From Pseudomonadota bacterium (GTDB lineage: Bacteria > Pseudomonadota > Gammaproteobacteria > Acidithiobacillales > Acidithiobacillaceae), in the NCBI GenBank assembly GCA_021839095.1, contig JAKCBU010000057.1, positions 1 to 7,002 on the forward strand: a DNA stretch of 7,002 bases, read 5' to 3'. The position numbers and the translations under genes were made by a program. A model generated the notes under the pieces. The model saw only the letters and a list, made by a program, of their open reading frames with translations, was not told the origin of the DNA and made no database searches. This document shows, piece by piece, positions 1 to 7,002 of this stretch (positions are counted from its first letter, which is position 1; each line of letters begins with the position of its first letter).

Positions 1-639
<639 letters not shown>

Positions 640-642
640 TTA

Positions 643-646
643 CCTC
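643..646 (-). promoter_or_regulatory. Ribosome binding site of trxB
   Basis: On the minus strand GAGG is followed by six bases and then the ATG at 636. An in-frame TAA lies in that six-base gap. Together these settle the trxB start. Confidence 0.7.
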
Positions 647-687
647 GCTGCCAGAATGGTAAGATGGTAGGATGTCGGCCGAATGAC

Positions 688-706
688 GCGTGTTGGTGAA
701 ACACGC
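688..706. repeat. 7-bp inverted repeat upstream of trxB
   Basis: GCGTGTT (688-694) is followed by the 5-base spacer GGTGA and the exact complement AACACGC (700-706). It lies 51 bases upstream of the trxB start. It could be an operator for a dimeric regulator or a hairpin in the trxB leader. There is no T-tract, so it is not a standard intrinsic terminator. Confidence 0.45.
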
Positions 707-879
707 CCAGACCTGCGCGAATCGCTGGGAAAAGTCTAACACCATTCTCTTCGCACTGTCTCAGCCTCCCGCGCCTGGGGCTAGGGTCCATGGGGATGAC
801 GCGTGCCGCGAGAGGAGCCCCGCACCTGATCCGCCGCACGCCAATAACGATGGAATTTCTTTGCCTTTCTGGTTTTTCC

Positions 880-908
880 TTGACACCTGCGCAGGGGTCG
901 TTTAGCGT
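880..908 (+). promoter_or_regulatory. Probable sigma-70 promoter of ftsK
   Basis: A perfect -35 hexamer TTGACA (880-885) is followed, after a 17-base spacer, by TAGCGT (903-908), a weak -10 matching three of six consensus bases. A -10 here would place the transcription start at about 914-916, on the ftsK ATG itself. The perfect -35 and exact spacing support it; the poor -10 weakens it, so an activator or another sigma factor may be involved. Confidence 0.45.
886..895. promoter_or_regulatory. 10-bp palindrome in the ftsK promoter spacer
   Basis: CCTGCGCAGG is a perfect 10-bp palindrome directly after the TTGACA hexamer, between the proposed -35 and -10. A dimeric protein bound here would compete with RNA polymerase, so an operator is possible. 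Short palindromes also arise by chance in GC-rich DNA. Confidence 0.3.
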
Positions 909-914
909 GCCGAC

Positions 915-3209
915 ATGAGTTCCACTGCCCGCAATGTCTCCAGAGACTCCCGGTCTGCCCCCGCAAAGCCGGTGCAGGGGTCGCGTGCCAAATCGTGGCG
1001 TCGTGAGGCGTGGTTATTGGTGCTGATCGCGGTGGCGGCGTTTATGGCCATATCCCTGCTCAGCTTCCACCCGGCCGATCCCAGTTGGTTCAATAGCGGC
1101 AAGGGCGGTCCCGCGCGTAACTGGGGTGGCGAGACGGGTGCCTATCTCGCCGATTTCCTGGTGCAGATTTTTGGCATGATCGCCTGGCTCCTCCCGGTGG
1201 CGCTGGGGGCGTGGGTCTGGCAGTTGTGGCGATACTGGTTTCTTCAGCATCCGGGGCGGTGGACGGCCCCCTTGGGCGGCATCGCCATTGCGCTGGGCCT
1301 CACGGGTTTCCTCGCGCTGACCTGGCCCGCCGCCTGGTGGCCTGTTGCCGGGGCGGGGGCGGGCGGTATCCTGGGCCAGGAGATCAGTATCCTCGCCCAG
1401 CCTTTCATCGGTGTGGGCGGGAGTGCGTTACTATTCTTGGGGCTGTTTCTTTTCGGCGCGTTTCTGCTGACCGGCCTGGGACCACGCGCGATGATGGCGC
1501 GCATCGGCGCACTGCGTTTCTCCTCGCCGCGGCGCCTGCGCTGGCCCTGGCGGCGAGGGTCGCCGGTTCATACGGTTCCGGCCGCGACGCCCGCGTCCGG
1601 CGCGCAAAAGACATCCTCGCCGGCATCTGGCCTCTTTCCCGCCAAAAAGCGTGGAGCGGCATTGGTTCAGGCCGCCGTCAAGCATGGCCGGCAGTTACCA
1701 TTGCTTGCTCCCGTGGGTCCACCGCGGGCCGACGGTCTCCCCGATCTTGCCCTGCTCGATCCGGCGGATGTGGACGATCCGAGTGCACGGCCGCAGCCTG
1801 AGGTGCTGACGCAACGATCGCGCGCGTTGGAAGAGAAACTCGCTGATTTTGGTGTGCAGGCGACGGTCGTGGCCGCCCATCCGGGCCCGGTCATCACCCG
1901 TTTTGAAATCGAACCGGCACCGGGGGTCAAAGTCAGTCAGATCGCCGGCCTCAGCAAGGATCTCTCGCGGGTGCTGGCGGCGCGGGTGCGGGTGGTGGAG
2001 GCGATTCCCGGCAAGGCGACCATGGGTATCGAGGTGCCCAACCCGAAACGGCGCACCGTGCGGCTTTCCGAAGTGCTTTCCAGCCATAGCTTCACGCAGG
2101 GCAAAAGTTTACTGACACTGGCCCTCGGCCAGGATATCGGTGGTCATCCAGTGTCCGCCGATCTGGCGAAGATGCCTCACTTGCTGGTGGCCGGTACCAC
2201 CGGTGCCGGCAAATCCGTGGGTGTCAACGCCATGATTCTCAGCATTCTGTTCAAGGCGACCGCCGAGGAAGTGCGCCTGATCATGGTGGATCCCAAAATG
2301 CTGGAGTTGTCCATTTATGAGGGCATCCCTCACCTGCTGGCGCCGGTGGTGACGGACATGAAGGAAGCGGCCAACGCCTTGCGCTGGTGCGTGGCGGAGA
2401 TGGAGCGGCGCTACAAGATCATGTCTTTTGCGGGCGTGCGCAACCTTGCCGGATACAATCAGAAGGTGCGCGAGGCGGTGGCGTCCGGGCACCCGTTACC
2501 GGGACCCGATAAGGACATGGATGGCGCACCGATCACACTCACCACGTTACCCGCCATTGTCGTTATCATCGATGAATTCGCTGACTTGATGATGGTGGTC
2601 GGGAAGCAGGTGGAAACCCTGATCACCCGCCTGGCACAAAAGGCGCGGGCGGCGGGATTGCACTTGATTATGGCGACTCAGCGTCCCTCGGTGGACGTGA
2701 TTACCGGTCTCATCAAGGCCAACGTCCCGACGCGCATCGCCTTTCAGGTTTCCTCGCGTATTGATTCGCGCACCATTCTCGACCAGATGGGTGCGGAAAC
2801 CTTGCTGGGCCAGGGCGATATGCTGTATTTGCCACCGGGTTCCGGTTATCCGCTGCGGGTGCATGGTGCTTTTGTCAGTGATGAAGAAGTCCACCGTGTG
2901 GTGGAATCCTTGCGCCAGTTGGGTGCGCCTCAGTACGACGAACGTATTTTACAGGGTAATGACGGTAGCGATGGAGAGGGCGCCGGTGGCGAGGGCGGAG
3001 AGGATGCGGACCCCCTCTACGATCAGGCCGTGGCTATCGTCACCAGCAGTCGCAAGGCGAGCATTTCTTACGTGCAGCGGCAGCTCAAGGTGGGTTACAA
3101 CCGCGCGGCCCGCATGATCGAGGAGATGGAGCGGATTGGCGTGGTCGGTCCCTTGCAAAGTAACGGGAGCAGAGAAGTCTATGCAGCAGCGCCTCCAGGC
3201 CGTGACTGA
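915..3209 (+). CDS. ftsK: DNA translocase FtsK
   Basis: FtsK is a membrane-anchored divisome protein whose hexameric motor pumps DNA towards dif and activates XerCD to resolve chromosome dimers. The 764-residue product has four predicted membrane helices (about 32-52, 81-102, 119-140, 160-187). A roughly 100-residue Pro/Arg/Ala-rich linker (188-290) follows, then the alpha/beta motor with Walker A GTTGAGKS (427-434) and Walker B ending in D553-E554. After an acidic Gly-rich spacer (681-700) comes the winged-helix gamma domain (about 700-756) with [14 protein letters not shown], which reads polar KOPS sites in studied homologues. The short linker makes it much smaller than E. coli FtsK (about 1,330 residues) but similar to the compact forms of other proteobacteria. 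An in-frame TAG at 903-905 blocks extension upstream. The ATG at 915 has no clear Shine-Dalgarno, so leaderless initiation is possible. Confidence 0.97.
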   Translation: MSSTARNVSRDSRSAPAKPVQGSRAKSWRREAWLLVLIAVAAFMAISLLSFHPADPSWFNSGKGGPARNWGGETGAYLADFLVQIFGMIAWLLPVALGAWVWQLWRYWFLQHPGRWTAPLGGIAIALGLTGFLALTWPAAWWPVAGAGAGGILGQEISILAQPFIGVGGSALLFLGLFLFGAFLLTGLGPRAMMARIGALRFSSPRRLRWPWRRGSPVHTVPAATPASGAQKTSSPASGLFPAKKRGAALVQAAVKHGRQLPLLAPVGPPRADGLPDLALLDPADVDDPSARPQPEVLTQRSRALEEKLADFGVQATVVAAHPGPVITRFEIEPAPGVKVSQIAGLSKDLSRVLAARVRVVEAIPGKATMGIEVPNPKRRTVRLSEVLSSHSFTQGKSLLTLALGQDIGGHPVSADLAKMPHLLVAGTTGAGKSVGVNAMILSILFKATAEEVRLIMVDPKMLELSIYEGIPHLLAPVVTDMKEAANALRWCVAEMERRYKIMSFAGVRNLAGYNQKVREAVASGHPLPGPDKDMDGAPITLTTLPAIVVIIDEFADLMMVVGKQVETLITRLAQKARAAGLHLIMATQRPSVDVITGLIKANVPTRIAFQVSSRIDSRTILDQMGAETLLGQGDMLYLPPGSGYPLRVHGAFVSDEEVHRVVESLRQLGAPQYDERILQGNDGSDGEGAGGEGGEDADPLYDQAVAIVTSSRKASISYVQRQLKVGYNRAARMIEEMERIGVVGPLQSNGSREVYAAAPPGRD

Positions 3210-3876
3210 TTATCTTCTTCACCGCCGCGGCCCCACATTGCGGGTTGGACGCTTGGCCCGCGGATTTTTGCTATCCCTGCTGATACTGGGCATCCCCCAG
3301 TATGCCGCCGCGGCTTCCGGATCGACCGTGTTGCAGGAGTTCTTCCAAAAAACCCATACCATTACCGCCCGGTTCAGTCAGGAGGTGGCCAACCATGACG
3401 GCCAGGTCGTCAAACGGGCCAGTGGCCAGTTGTGGATCTCCCGTCCCGGAAAATTCCGCTGGGACTATGGCGGTAATAACGGGCAAATCATTGTCTCCGA
3501 TGGCGAGAAAGTCTGGCTCTACGAGCCCGCTCTGGAGCAGGCCACGGTGCAGCCCCTGGGCCAGGCGCTCGGGTCGACGCCGGCGGCATTGATCGCTGGT
3601 GGTGATGACCTTAGCCAGCGCTTCAAGATTACCGACCTGGGGGAAAAGGACGGTCTTCGCTGGCTGCTGCTTCACCCCAAAACGGGCCAGGATCGGGGTT
3701 TCACCGCCCTGCGCTTGGGCTTTGACGCGCAGGGCGCGCTCCGCGAGATGCGTATGGAGGATGCCTTCCAGCAGCAGACCGTACTCCACTTCGAACATAT
3801 TGAAATCAACCATCCCATTGCGGCGCAGGAGTTCCAGTTTACTCCTCCCGCCGGTGTGGATATCCTCTCCCGTTAA
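3181..3876 (+). CDS. lolA: Outer-membrane lipoprotein carrier protein LolA
   Basis: LolA is the periplasmic chaperone that takes lipoproteins released by LolCDE and delivers them to LolB at the outer membrane. The 231-residue product has a basic N-terminus, a hydrophobic core (about 29-39) and an Ala-rich cleavage region near YAAAAS (41-46). Family signatures follow: [15 protein letters not shown] (82-96), [10 protein letters not shown] (107-116) and a C-terminal [10 protein letters not shown] (218-227). The mature length of about 187 fits LolA. I chose the ATG at 3181, which has GGGAG at 3165-3169 (11 bases away) and a purine-rich AGAGAAG closer in. A TTG at 3136 is in frame but lies deeper in ftsK and adds a non-signal-like segment. 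The chosen start leaves a long 28-residue n-region; in-frame TTG codons at 3238 and 3253 would give a more typical one but lack a ribosome site. The gene overlaps the end of ftsK by 29 bases. Confidence 0.94.
   Translation: MQQRLQAVTDYLLHRRGPTLRVGRLARGFLLSLLILGIPQYAAAASGSTVLQEFFQKTHTITARFSQEVANHDGQVVKRASGQLWISRPGKFRWDYGGNNGQIIVSDGEKVWLYEPALEQATVQPLGQALGSTPAALIAGGDDLSQRFKITDLGEKDGLRWLLLHPKTGQDRGFTALRLGFDAQGALREMRMEDAFQQQTVLHFEHIEINHPIAAQEFQFTPPAGVDILSR
3838..3866 (+). promoter_or_regulatory. Possible internal promoter for the outer-membrane protein gene
   Basis: TTTACT (3838-3843) and TATCCT (3861-3866) are separated by exactly 17 bases, and each matches four of six sigma-70 consensus bases. 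Both lie inside the 3' end of lolA. Transcription would start near 3873, leaving a leader of about 20 bases before the ATG at 3894. It would let the porin be expressed separately from ftsK-lolA. Such matches are common by chance, so this is only a candidate. Confidence 0.25.
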
Positions 3877-3883
3877 CTTTTTT

Positions 3884-3887
3884 GGAG
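3884..3887 (+). promoter_or_regulatory. Ribosome binding site fixing the outer-membrane protein start
   Basis: GGAG followed by six bases and the ATG at 3894 is near-ideal spacing. It argues against the TTG at 3882, which would overlap this site and put four extra residues before the signal peptide. Confidence 0.75.
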
Positions 3888-3893
3888 TACCGC

Positions 3894-4961
3894 ATGTCGG
3901 CTTTGAAGACTCGTCTCGCCCTCGTCACCTTCGGCCTGTTAGTGGCTGCGCAATCCCATGCCGCCGGCTTTGCCGTGCCGACCTCCGTGGTGGGTCTTTC
4001 GGAAGCGGGCGCCACGGTGGCCGACGGCGGACCTGTCAGCAGCTTCTCGAACGATCCCGCGAGCATGGTTTTCTTTCCAGGTACCCGGGTAGGACTGGAT
4101 ATTTTGGCGATGCGACCTATCTACAAGGTGAGTAATCGTAATGGCAGCTTTGATGCCAGCAGTAACCTACAGCTCTTGCCCAACCTCTTCGTGACCCATC
4201 GTTTCAATGATCTTCCGCTGGCGGTTGGTCTGGGAATCACTTCTCCCTACCGTGTCAACAATTCCTGGCCTGCGGGAACATTTGGGACGGCACAGACGAC
4301 TCCATGGAAAAACGACCTGCAGATCATCGATGTGAATCCCAGTGTCGCTTATTTGCTGCTGCCCAATCTGAGTATCGGGGTAGGATTGGATTATTACCGG
4401 AGTCTCAATGCCACCTTCGGCCCCCATTCCGGTAATGGGGGTGGGGTCGGTGGCAATGTAGGTCTCTTCTACACCACCGAGACCTTCAATGCCGGACTCA
4501 GCTACCGCTCTGCGTCCAGCATCGGTGGCGGCATCGGCCTCCCCAGCCGCGTGCAGGCGGGTGTTCGTTATCGCTTCACTCCGCGTTTTGCCACCGAATT
4601 GGATGTCGACTGGAATGACTGGAGTAATGCCCGATTACCTGGCTATGGCAATCTGGGTTGGAAGTCCGCGTTGGCCTACCGCCTCGGTCTGAGCTATCAC
4701 CTGGATCAGGACCTCGCATTGCGTGGGGGTTTCGCTCACGAGGGGAGCCCTGGCAATGGTTCCAGCATTCAGGCGGGAGTACCTGCGGCGAGCAGCAACT
4801 TGGCCTCTTTTGGCGTGGGCATCGGACTGGGTGCTTGGCACTATGACGTGGGGGTCGCGTATACCCTCTCCGGTAATGCAACCTCCTATAACGCTGACTT
4901 CCCTGGTACTTACAAAGTCAGCACCTTCAATTTTGGTGCGGCTATTTCCCGGGATTTTTAA
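3894..4961 (+). CDS. FadL/OmpP1-type outer-membrane transport protein
   Basis: The 355-residue product is probably an outer-membrane beta-barrel that admits hydrophobic molecules such as long-chain fatty acids or hydrocarbons. It has a clear signal peptide (MSALKTRLALVTFGLLVAAQ, cleavage after SHA at 21-23). The mature N-terminus AGFAVPTSVVGLSEAGATVA matches the FadL/OmpP1/TodX pattern, in which AGF is followed by a Gly-Ala-rich plug and an N-x-DPA-M segment, here NDPASM. The rest alternates polar and aromatic residues in strand-like stretches, and the chain ends in SRDF; a terminal Phe is the usual signal for outer-membrane barrel assembly. It is shorter than E. coli FadL (about 446 residues), so loops are probably reduced; the substrate cannot be told from sequence. 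The gene starts 17 bases after lolA and ends 19 bases before rarA, a place where E. coli has no gene. Confidence 0.82.
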   Translation: MSALKTRLALVTFGLLVAAQSHAAGFAVPTSVVGLSEAGATVADGGPVSSFSNDPASMVFFPGTRVGLDILAMRPIYKVSNRNGSFDASSNLQLLPNLFVTHRFNDLPLAVGLGITSPYRVNNSWPAGTFGTAQTTPWKNDLQIIDVNPSVAYLLLPNLSIGVGLDYYRSLNATFGPHSGNGGGVGGNVGLFYTTETFNAGLSYRSASSIGGGIGLPSRVQAGVRYRFTPRFATELDVDWNDWSNARLPGYGNLGWKSALAYRLGLSYHLDQDLALRGGFAHEGSPGNGSSIQAGVPAASSNLASFGVGIGLGAWHYDVGVAYTLSGNATSYNADFPGTYKVSTFNFGAAISRDF

Positions 4962-4977
4962 GGGAGAGACCGTCCCT
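4961..4977 (+). promoter_or_regulatory. Small hairpin over the rarA ribosome binding site
   Basis: AGGGA (4961-4965) can pair with TCCCT (4973-4977) around a 7-base loop. The only Shine-Dalgarno-like bases for rarA, AGGGAGAG (4961-4968), lie in this stem and loop, 12 bases before the ATG. The 5-bp stem is weak and has no T-tract, so it is not a terminator. It might lower rarA translation. Confidence 0.25.
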
Positions 4978-4980
4978 GAC

Positions 4981-6309
4981 ATGACCGCGTCATCCATCGA
5001 CCCGCGCCCGCTGGCGACCCGTATGCGCCCTCGGAACCTGGACGCTTACGTCGGCCAGAGGCATCTGCTCGGCAAGACGGGTCCGCTGCGGGCCATGGTG
5101 CAGGGCGGGCAATTGCATTCCATGATTCTCTGGGGTCCGCCGGGCAGTGGCAAGACCACCTTGGCGCAACTCCTGGCCCACGCTGTTGGCCAGCACTTCC
5201 AGGTCCTGTCCGCCGTCAACAGCGGGGTACGAGAAATCCGCGCCGCTGTCACCAGCGCCGAGTCCGCCCGGTCTCTGGGCCAGGGCACGGTCCTCTTCAT
5301 TGACGAAATCCATCGTTTCAACAAAAGCCAACAGGACGCCCTGCTGCCTCATGTGGAGGAAGGGGTCATGACCCTCATCGGCGCGACGACCGAAAACCCG
5401 AGTTTCGCCCTGGTCAACGCGCTGTTGTCACGCGCGCGCGTCTACGTCCTCAACGCCCTGACCGATGAAGATCTGGATACGATTCTCGACCATGCCCTCG
5501 CTGATCGAGTGCTCGGCCTGGGCAACCTGGTGATACGGATACCTCCAGAGGTACGCAAAGGTTTGCTGACCGCCGCCGACGGCGATGCCCGCCGGGTGCT
5601 CAACCTGCTGGACCTGGCGGTGCAACTGGCCCCTGTCCAGGAAGGCCAGGTGCGGATCAGCGCGGAGACCATCGCTGCGGCGGCAGGCCAGTCCTGGCGG
5701 CGCTTCGACAAAGGGGGTGAAGCGTTCTACGATGAAATTTCCGCCTTTCACAAATCCTTGCGCGGTTCCGACCCCGATGCGGCCCTCTACTGGCTGGCAC
5801 GGATGCTCGATGGGGGCGCCGATCCCCTCTACCTCGCCCGTCGCCTGGTGCGCATGGCGTCCGAGGATATCGGTCTTGCCGACCCGCGGGCCCTGGATAT
5901 GGCCCTGGCCGCCAAAGAGGCGTATGCCTTTCTCGGATCGCCCGAAGGGGAACTGGCCTTGGCGCAAGCCACGGTCTATCTCGCCAGTAGCCCCAAAAGC
6001 AATCGGGTGTATAACGCTTGGAACGCCGTGCGCAGCGCGGTCAGAGCGGGCGGCAGTGCGGAAGTGCCCCTCCATCTGCGCAACGCCCCCACCGCGCTGC
6101 TCAAAGCGCTGGATTATGGTAAAGCCTATCAATACGACCACGACTATCCCGACGCCATCGCTCCGGAGCAGCATTATCTGCCCCCGGGTCTGCGTCAGAC
6201 CCATTTTTATGATCCCAGTGACCATGGTCTGGAAGCACGTATCCAGGAGCGTTTACGCTGGATAAGCGCGCATCGTCAACCTGCCGGAGAGAAAACCCCC
6301 CATGCTTGA
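4981..6309 (+). CDS. rarA: Replication-associated recombination protein A (AAA+ ATPase, MgsA/RarA)
   Basis: RarA is a homotetrameric AAA+ ATPase related to clamp loaders and to eukaryotic Mgs1/WRNIP1. It acts at stalled or gapped replication forks and contacts single-strand binding protein. The 442-residue product matches the usual length (447 in E. coli). It has an N-terminal PLATRMRPRNLDAYVGQRHL, Walker A GPPGSGKTT (52-60), Walker B FIDEIHRFNKSQQDALLP (106-123), the sensor-1 region GATTENPSF (134-142), an arginine-finger-type LLSRARVY (148-155) and sensor-2 GDARRVLNLL (201-210). The C-terminal tetramerisation region has YDEISAFHKSLRGSDPDAAL (250-269) and RMASEDIGLADPRA (291-304). I chose the ATG at 4981 because the protein aligns from there with known RarA. 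An open frame reaching back to 4723 lies inside the upstream gene and adds an unrelated 86 residues. The last 8 bases overlap serS. Confidence 0.96.
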   Translation: MTASSIDPRPLATRMRPRNLDAYVGQRHLLGKTGPLRAMVQGGQLHSMILWGPPGSGKTTLAQLLAHAVGQHFQVLSAVNSGVREIRAAVTSAESARSLGQGTVLFIDEIHRFNKSQQDALLPHVEEGVMTLIGATTENPSFALVNALLSRARVYVLNALTDEDLDTILDHALADRVLGLGNLVIRIPPEVRKGLLTAADGDARRVLNLLDLAVQLAPVQEGQVRISAETIAAAAGQSWRRFDKGGEAFYDEISAFHKSLRGSDPDAALYWLARMLDGGADPLYLARRLVRMASEDIGLADPRALDMALAAKEAYAFLGSPEGELALAQATVYLASSPKSNRVYNAWNAVRSAVRAGGSAEVPLHLRNAPTALLKALDYGKAYQYDHDYPDAIAPEQHYLPPGLRQTHFYDPSDHGLEARIQERLRWISAHRQPAGEKTPHA

Positions 6310-7002
6310 TCCCAGCTTGCTGCGCAGCGCGCCTGAAAAAGTGGCCGGCAATCTTGCCCGCCGTGGCTACAGGTTGGACGTGGCGGCCCTGAGCACCCTC
6401 GACCAGCAGCGTAAAACCCTGCAGATCCGAATGGAAGAGGCGCGCAACGCCCGCAATGAAGCCTCCAGACAGATCGGTCAGGCGCGCCGCCAGGGGCTCG
6501 ATACCAGCGAGATGCAGACTGCGGCGGCGCAGCACGGAGAGGAGATCCAAATCTTGGAACAATCCCTGGAAGGTGTCCGTGCCGAGTGGGAGCGTCTCGC
6601 CAACAGTCTGCCCAACATTCCGCAGGACTCGGTGCCTGACGGTCGCGATGAAAGTGACAACATCGTGTTGCGTCACTGGGGCGTGCCCCGCGCCTTCGAT
6701 TTCCCTCCCCACGACCATGTCGATCTGGGCGAGTCCTTGGGGATTATTGATTTCGCGGCGGGTGCCCGCCTCGCTGGCGCCCGCTTTGTGGTGTTGCGTG
6801 GTCTCGGTGCCCGTCTTGAGCGCGCCCTGACCCAGTTCATGCTGGATCTGCACACCATGGAACATGGCTACAGTGAGGTGGCACCTCCTTTCCTCGCCAA
6901 CGCCGACGCCCTCTTCGGCACTGGGCAACTCCCCAAATTCGAAGAAGACCTCTTCGCCTTGAGGGACGACCCCTATTACCTGATCCCCACCGCCGAAGTG
7001 CC
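6302..7002 (+). CDS. serS: Seryl-tRNA synthetase, C-terminus beyond window
   Basis: This class II synthetase attaches serine to tRNA-Ser, and to tRNA-Sec where selenocysteine is used. 233 codons are visible of the usual 425-430. The N-terminus MLDPSLLRSAPEKVAGNLAR is typical, followed by the long antiparallel coiled-coil arm (about 28-102) that grips the long variable arm of the tRNA. Next come the connector LPNIPQDSVP (103-112) and the start of the catalytic domain, with LGIIDFAAGARLAGARFVVL (146-165), motif 1 around 168-196, GTGQLPKFEEDLF (206-218), and IPTAEV at the window end, where the TAE triplet of the family contacts serine. The ATG at 6302 lies 8 bases inside rarA. A GGAGAG (6286-6291) sits 10 bases upstream, so translation is probably coupled to rarA. 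Confidence 0.97.
   Translation, partial: MLDPSLLRSAPEKVAGNLARRGYRLDVAALSTLDQQRKTLQIRMEEARNARNEASRQIGQARRQGLDTSEMQTAAAQHGEEIQILEQSLEGVRAEWERLANSLPNIPQDSVPDGRDESDNIVLRHWGVPRAFDFPPHDHVDLGESLGIIDFAAGARLAGARFVVLRGLGARLERALTQFMLDLHTMEHGYSEVAPPFLANADALFGTGQLPKFEEDLFALRDDPYYLIPTAEV

Noticed and set aside
1211..1801. 196-codon plus-strand frame inside ftsK
   Set aside because: It overlaps the FtsK membrane and linker region in another frame and has Arg/Ala/Gly-rich content typical of a chance frame.
3271..3813. 180-codon antisense open frame opposite lolA
   Set aside because: It is a shadow of lolA, which has clear family motifs on the plus strand.
3858..3881. Palindromes GGATATCC and GTTAAC followed by a T-run after lolA, as a terminator
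   Set aside because: There is no GC-rich stem directly before the T-run, and the T-run leads into the ribosome binding site of the next gene.
4723..4980. 86-residue N-terminal extension of RarA from a GTG at 4723
   Set aside because: The extension lies wholly within the outer-membrane protein gene and the short gap after it, and has no RarA-like sequence. RarA similarity begins just after the ATG at 4981.
5428..6225. 265-codon antisense open frame opposite rarA
   Set aside because: It mirrors a well-conserved rarA coding sequence in GC-rich DNA, where long antisense frames are common. I recognise no domain in it.
6101..6928. 275-codon antisense open frame opposite rarA and serS
   Set aside because: It spans the junction of two real genes on the other strand and has no recognisable domain.

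Overview
This window looks like ordinary core chromosome of a GC-rich Gram-negative proteobacterium. LolA and an outer-membrane beta-barrel protein show that the cell has an outer membrane. The gene order (trxB facing away from ftsK-lolA-rarA-serS) is the order known from Escherichia coli and other Gammaproteobacteria. The GC-rich codon use and the compact FtsK fit a gammaproteobacterium or a near relative such as an Acidithiobacillus-type organism. I cannot fix the species from sequence alone.

Layout: positions 1-636 hold the N-terminal 212 codons of thioredoxin reductase (trxB) on the minus strand, cut by the window edge. Positions 637-914 are a divergent intergenic region. It holds the trxB ribosome binding site, a 7-bp inverted repeat and a probable ftsK promoter with a palindrome in its spacer. 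The plus strand then carries five closely packed genes: ftsK (915-3209), lolA (3181-3876), a FadL/OmpP1-type outer-membrane protein (3894-4961), rarA (4981-6309) and the first 233 codons of serS (6302 to the window end). Gaps are 17 and 19 bases, and ftsK/lolA and rarA/serS overlap by 29 and 8 bases, so co-transcription is likely.

The genes do not form one pathway. FtsK couples division to chromosome segregation, LolA ferries lipoproteins to the outer membrane, the barrel protein probably passes hydrophobic compounds, RarA acts at stalled replication forks, and SerS charges tRNA-Ser. TrxB reduces thioredoxin. Two departures from the E. coli arrangement stand out: an outer-membrane porin gene sits between lolA and rarA, and no lrp-type regulator lies between trxB and ftsK.

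I found no mobile element, CRISPR array, RNA gene or unknown multi-gene system. The findings below are modest regulatory and synteny observations.
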